Of a stretch of 64,000 bases of DNA, positions 61,637 through 64,000 are shown piece by piece. The DNA comes from an uncultured Eubacteriales bacterium. Lineage in GTDB: Bacteria; Bacillota; Clostridia; Oscillospirales; QAMX01. The notes under the pieces were generated by a model. The model did no database searches. It was not told where the DNA came from and saw only the letters and a program-made list of their open reading frames with translations. The translations under genes were made by a program, and so were the position numbers. The stretch is taken from assembly GCA_934546935.1 (NCBI GenBank), contig CAKTEH010000004.1, positions 87,900 to 151,899 of the forward strand. The letters are read 5' to 3'. Position 1 is the stretch's first letter; the number at the start of each line of letters is the position of its first letter.

Positions 61637-62809
61637 ATGACATTTGATTTTATCGGAAACCGTGTATTTGACGAACGCTTCAGCGCATTTGCCCCACAGG
61701 GAGCGCAGATGATTCCAACACCGGATGGCGCGGGGATGCAGGATTTACATACAGGCGCACATGTGCGGGAAAACGGGGATGTGGAATTTGGACTCTATGC
61801 GCCCAATGCCCGGGAAGTCAGCGTTGTTTTTGGTATCCGCGCCGATCAGCCGCTTGTAATGGAGAGGGACACGCAGGGCGTGTGGCGTGCAACGCTTGTA
61901 TATGACCCGGGTTTCTGCGGGCCGAAAGCTTTTGCATTCTGCGTTGACGGCGCACGATTTATCAGCCCGTATTGTGCGCAGTATTACAGCCATGGCATTG
62001 CGATTAATTATGTGGAAATTCCGGACCCAAATGCGCCTTTTATCCTTTTACGGGATGTACCGCATGGTACGGTGGCTTCAGAACTCTATTTTTCGCGGGA
62101 ACTTGACGCCTGGCAGCGGTGCCTTGTTTACCTGCCGCCGCAGTATCATGCAGGCGGGAATTATCCGGTTTTATATTTGCAACATGGTGCAGGGGAGAAC
62201 GAAACAAGCTGGATTTATAACGGCCGTGCCGGTTATATCATGGATAACCTTATTGCGGAGGGAAAGATTCCTCCATTTGTCATTGTTATGAACGACGGGA
62301 TGGTTCGTGGGAAAAAGGAAACGCCGCAGACCTATGGGACTGCTTTTGCCCGTTCGATTGTAGAAAGCTGTATCCCGTTCATTGAATCGAAATACCGGGT
62401 TCGCCGCGATAAGTGGAGCCGGGCGATCGCCGGATTTTCTATGGGATCGATGCAGGCTAACGTAATCGGGCTGACATATCCGGAGGTCTTCTCCCATATC
62501 GGGATGCTCAGCGGCTTTATGCGTCGGCTGGGACGTGGAAATGATGCCGACAGCCTTGAAAATAATCCCCATTTGCGCCGGCTTGAAAACCGCGTAGCCT
62601 TTTTACAGGAATATAAGTTATATTATCGCGCTATGGGATCGCAGGATCCCTATTTCCCGATTTTTGCGCGGGACGATGCGTTCTGTGCGGAGTTTGGTTA
62701 TGATCAGTATCCCAACTATGTGCGCCGGGTTGTAGAAGGTTATCCGCATGACTGGGCTGTGCTGCGCATCCTTTTTCATGATTTTGCACAGCGTATTTTC
62801 CGCGGCTGA
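61637..62809 (+). CDS. Alpha/beta esterase with N-terminal CBM48/isoamylase-N-like domain
   Basis: 390 residues, SD GGAGGG. Residues about 30-130 (VEFGLYAPNAREVSVVF, VWRATLVYDPGFCGPKAFAF) form an E-set domain, as found before esterase-D-type feruloyl esterases. The C-terminal two thirds are an alpha/beta hydrolase: LVYLPPQYHAGGNYPVLYLQHGAGE, nucleophile AGFSMGSMQANVIG, and a late histidine in YPHDWAVLR. No signal peptide is evident. Possibly releases acyl groups from plant-cell-wall oligosaccharides. Preceded by a promoter candidate. Confidence 0.87.
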   Translation: MTFDFIGNRVFDERFSAFAPQGAQMIPTPDGAGMQDLHTGAHVRENGDVEFGLYAPNAREVSVVFGIRADQPLVMERDTQGVWRATLVYDPGFCGPKAFAFCVDGARFISPYCAQYYSHGIAINYVEIPDPNAPFILLRDVPHGTVASELYFSRELDAWQRCLVYLPPQYHAGGNYPVLYLQHGAGENETSWIYNGRAGYIMDNLIAEGKIPPFVIVMNDGMVRGKKETPQTYGTAFARSIVESCIPFIESKYRVRRDKWSRAIAGFSMGSMQANVIGLTYPEVFSHIGMLSGFMRRLGRGNDADSLENNPHLRRLENRVAFLQEYKLYYRAMGSQDPYFPIFARDDAFCAEFGYDQYPNYVRRVVEGYPHDWAVLRILFHDFAQRIFRG

Positions 62810-62823
62810 TTGATTTTGGAAAA

Positions 62824-62864
62824 CATACCCCCGCGCCTGTTTAAAAAACAGACGCGGGGGTATG
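62824..62864. terminator. Bidirectional hairpin between the esterase and S-component genes
   Basis: Stem of CATACCCCCGCG with CGCGGGGGTATG and an inner CTGTTT/AAACAG (one mismatched pair between), loop of As. On the minus strand it is followed by TTTTCC, so it is best for the ECF S-component gene. Confidence 0.65.
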
Positions 62865-62865
62865 A

Positions 62866-63408
62866 TTACTCGTTGAGGATCAGCTTTGTATTGCGCATGA
62901 CGATGACAAGAATTGGGATAAGGATAATATGCAGGATTATACCCGGCACTGCGCTGGTCACCGCGCCGGCGAGGAAAGCCTCGGCACTAAAACTGGTTCC
63001 TTGGATACCAAGCAGGACATATTGCACAAGGCCCCAGATCAGGCGTCCGGCAATCATGGAAAGAATTAACGCGACGTAAACAAAGATGTTTTTCTTTGGA
63101 AGCAGTTTGTAAAGGATTCCGGAAGCGGCACCATAGGCGGCAAGCTCAAAGGCCATCGCCACCGCAGTCGGGAACATATAGGGCATGCCAAAGAGAAGGG
63201 AGCGTAAAATCGGGGCGACGGCGCCGACAACCAGCCCCCATGGCCAACCGCAGACAAAACCGCAAAGCAGAACAGGAATGTGCATGGGGGAGAGCATGGC
63301 GCCGATTTCCGGGATCTGCCCAGTTAAAAACGGCAGCACCAAGGCAATGGCAAGAAACAGCGCGGAGTAAGTCAGCCTGCGAACACGGTGGGATGTTTTG
63401 ATGTCCAT
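62866..63408 (-). CDS. ECF transporter S component
   Basis: 180 residues from the ATG at 63408 (SD AGAGG; the open frame extends upstream without homology). Six transmembrane helices (about 10-28, 36-55, 58-85, 90-112, 122-142, 150-175). It has features of the vitamin-binding S component: APLLRSLLFGMP-like loop reading APILRSLLFGMPYMFPTAVAM and an N-terminal alanine-rich first helix for docking to EcfT. The vitamin cannot be named from sequence. EcfA/T are not adjacent. Its long structured leader may hold a riboswitch. Confidence 0.85.
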   Translation of the reverse strand: MDIKTSHRVRRLTYSALFLAIALVLPFLTGQIPEIGAMLSPMHIPVLLCGFVCGWPWGLVVGAVAPILRSLLFGMPYMFPTAVAMAFELAAYGAASGILYKLLPKKNIFVYVALILSMIAGRLIWGLVQYVLLGIQGTSFSAEAFLAGAVTSAVPGIILHIILIPILVIVMRNTKLILNE

Positions 63409-63780
63409 AAGATTTCCTCTCTTGTGTGAATGTGATTTATGTAAAAGGGATTTGCCCTGTAAAAAATACAAACATCGCAGTTGGGATAGCAGTTTCTTCC
63501 TGCTGAGAGCGGCAGGCCTTAAAGAAAGCCCCGTCGGCTCCCATTCTTTTTTATATGCCCATCCTGGGCCGGAAGCCTAAAGGCGCTTTCCACTGGGTGT
63601 TGCAGCTTTACTGCCTAGATAAAGAAAAAAGCACCTACGTTTCCACATAAAGCGGAACGCAGATACCTTCGTGATATCTTGGTTCGTTATAAAAGCGGTG
63701 CAATATAAAAACCGGCTTCTGCCGACACGGCTGACTTCAGTCAACTGCCTTATTTTAGCATGTTCCTATCTTTCCGTCAA
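63409..63780 (-). promoter_or_regulatory. Long structured leader of the ECF S-component gene
   Basis: On the minus strand a promoter TTGACG, 17-bp spacer, TAAAAT sits near 63753-63781. The 340-nt leader contains a three-way junction: closing pairs GCACC/GGTGC (63631-63635 with 63697-63701), an arm at 63661-63679 and an arm at 63638-63659, and immediately after GGTGC comes T6. More hairpins follow toward the ATG. The sequence lacks recognised TPP, FMN, THF, preQ1, cobalamin or purine cores. A riboswitch or attenuator for a vitamin is inferred. Confidence 0.5.
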
Positions 63781-63867
63781 TATGTTTTTTCCTGTCAACT
63801 GGTTAAAGTATGAATAAGAGATTGCAGCCGGCCCTGGGCTGTCTTCCGGATATATTTGCAGGGATAC

Positions 63868-63908
63868 AAAAAAGAAATTCCCTGAAACCGGTCCGGTTTC
63901 AGGGAATT
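63868..63908 (-). terminator. Terminator behind the tRNA-Thr fragment
   Basis: 14-bp stem with 5-nt loop (AAATTCCCTGAAACC with GGTTTCAGGGAATTT), followed on the minus strand by TTTCTTTTTT. It was the natural terminator of the tRNA-Thr gene. Confidence 0.8.
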
Positions 63909-63909
63909 T

Positions 63910-63954
63910 TGGAGCTGGTGGCCGGATTCGAACCGGCGACCTGCTGATTACGAA
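63910..63954 (-). other. 3' half of tRNA-Thr(CGT): probable attachment site
   Basis: Minus strand from 63954 down to 63910 reads the tRNA from the anticodon loop (TTCGTAA, anticodon CGT) through the 3' anticodon strand, variable loop, T arm with TTCGAAT, acceptor CACCAGC, discriminator T and CCA. The 5' half is missing: upstream of the loop the sequence (63955-63975) cannot pair with the 3' strands TCAGC or CACCAGC. So 45 bp of a tRNA 3' end with its terminator remain, the usual att core of tyrosine recombinases. The element would lie at 63955 and beyond. Confidence 0.8.
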
Positions 63955-64000
63955 GAGTAGAAAAGATATAAAAATAACGATTTCTGGACGTTTTCAGCAC

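Noticed and set aside
63480..63520. Cobalamin-riboswitch-like fragment (CCCAACTG near the ECF leader, minus strand)
   Set aside because: Only one short piece resembles the B12 box neighbourhood; the other conserved blocks are missing.

Overview
This is chromosomal DNA from a low-to-medium GC Firmicute, most likely an anaerobic gut member of the Clostridia (Oscillospirales or a relative). The signs are a PolC-type replicative polymerase, CarD, an ECF transporter S component, a VanW/G5 surface protein, DUF6062, the MEP isoprenoid genes embedded in the pyrH-frr-uppS-cdsA operon, and CCA-encoding tRNA genes. Taxonomy is inferred from gene families and operon order only.

Layout. 1-2364: yajC with a TIGR04086 membrane protein, then gpmI. 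2456-4536: pgk-tpiA-gpmI glycolytic operon (minus) with a clear promoter. 4601-5817: DUF3006 plus an MBL-fold hydrolase (minus). 5987-10102: plus-strand run of VanW protein, DUF975-like membrane protein, trmL and an AstE/AspA-like hydrolase, ended by a strong terminator. 10230-14395: ribokinase, pyridoxal kinase, zinc-ribbon protein, OGG glycosylase and DUF6062. 14531-24940: the minus-strand operon pyrH-frr-uppS-cdsA-dxr-rseP-ispG-polC. 25217-30401: P-loop protein, SleB-type hydrolase, carD, gdpD and araB. 30553-32404: AraC regulator and Eis-like acetyltransferase. 32581-33206: five tRNAs (Gly, Arg, His, Gln, Lys) behind a near-consensus promoter. 33243-33615: hairpin-rich gene-free DNA.

33721-50131 is a catabolic, sugar-oriented region: a DUF5605 glycosidase, a frameshifted uridine-kinase-like gene, an M42 peptidase, a TIM-barrel isomerase, HAD and esterase genes, GH43, an HTH/zinc-ribbon regulator, a cupin, an orphan oligopeptide-type binding protein, a type-B carboxylesterase, a Gfo/Idh/MocA dehydrogenase and a GH31 glucosidase/xylosidase. 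With araB and the esterase at 61637 this fits use of plant hemicellulose side chains, but sugar transporters are absent from the window. 51000-52967: rlmA and a YetF/DUF4363 pair. 53186-58676: a VTC polyphosphate-polymerase-like / DUF4956 / carbohydrate-binding-like lipoprotein operon divergent from a two-component system. 58960-63408: GNAT, prfB, HIT protein, CBM48-like esterase and an ECF S component with a long leader.

The right edge (63910-63955) holds only the 3' half of a tRNA-Thr(CGT) gene, broken at the anticodon stem. This looks like an attachment site of an integrated element that continues beyond the window. The most notable unexplained signals are this att-like half-tRNA, the VTC/DUF4956/lipoprotein/two-component locus, an intrinsic terminator inside the carD leader, the hairpin-rich tract after the tRNAs, and the leader of the ECF S component.
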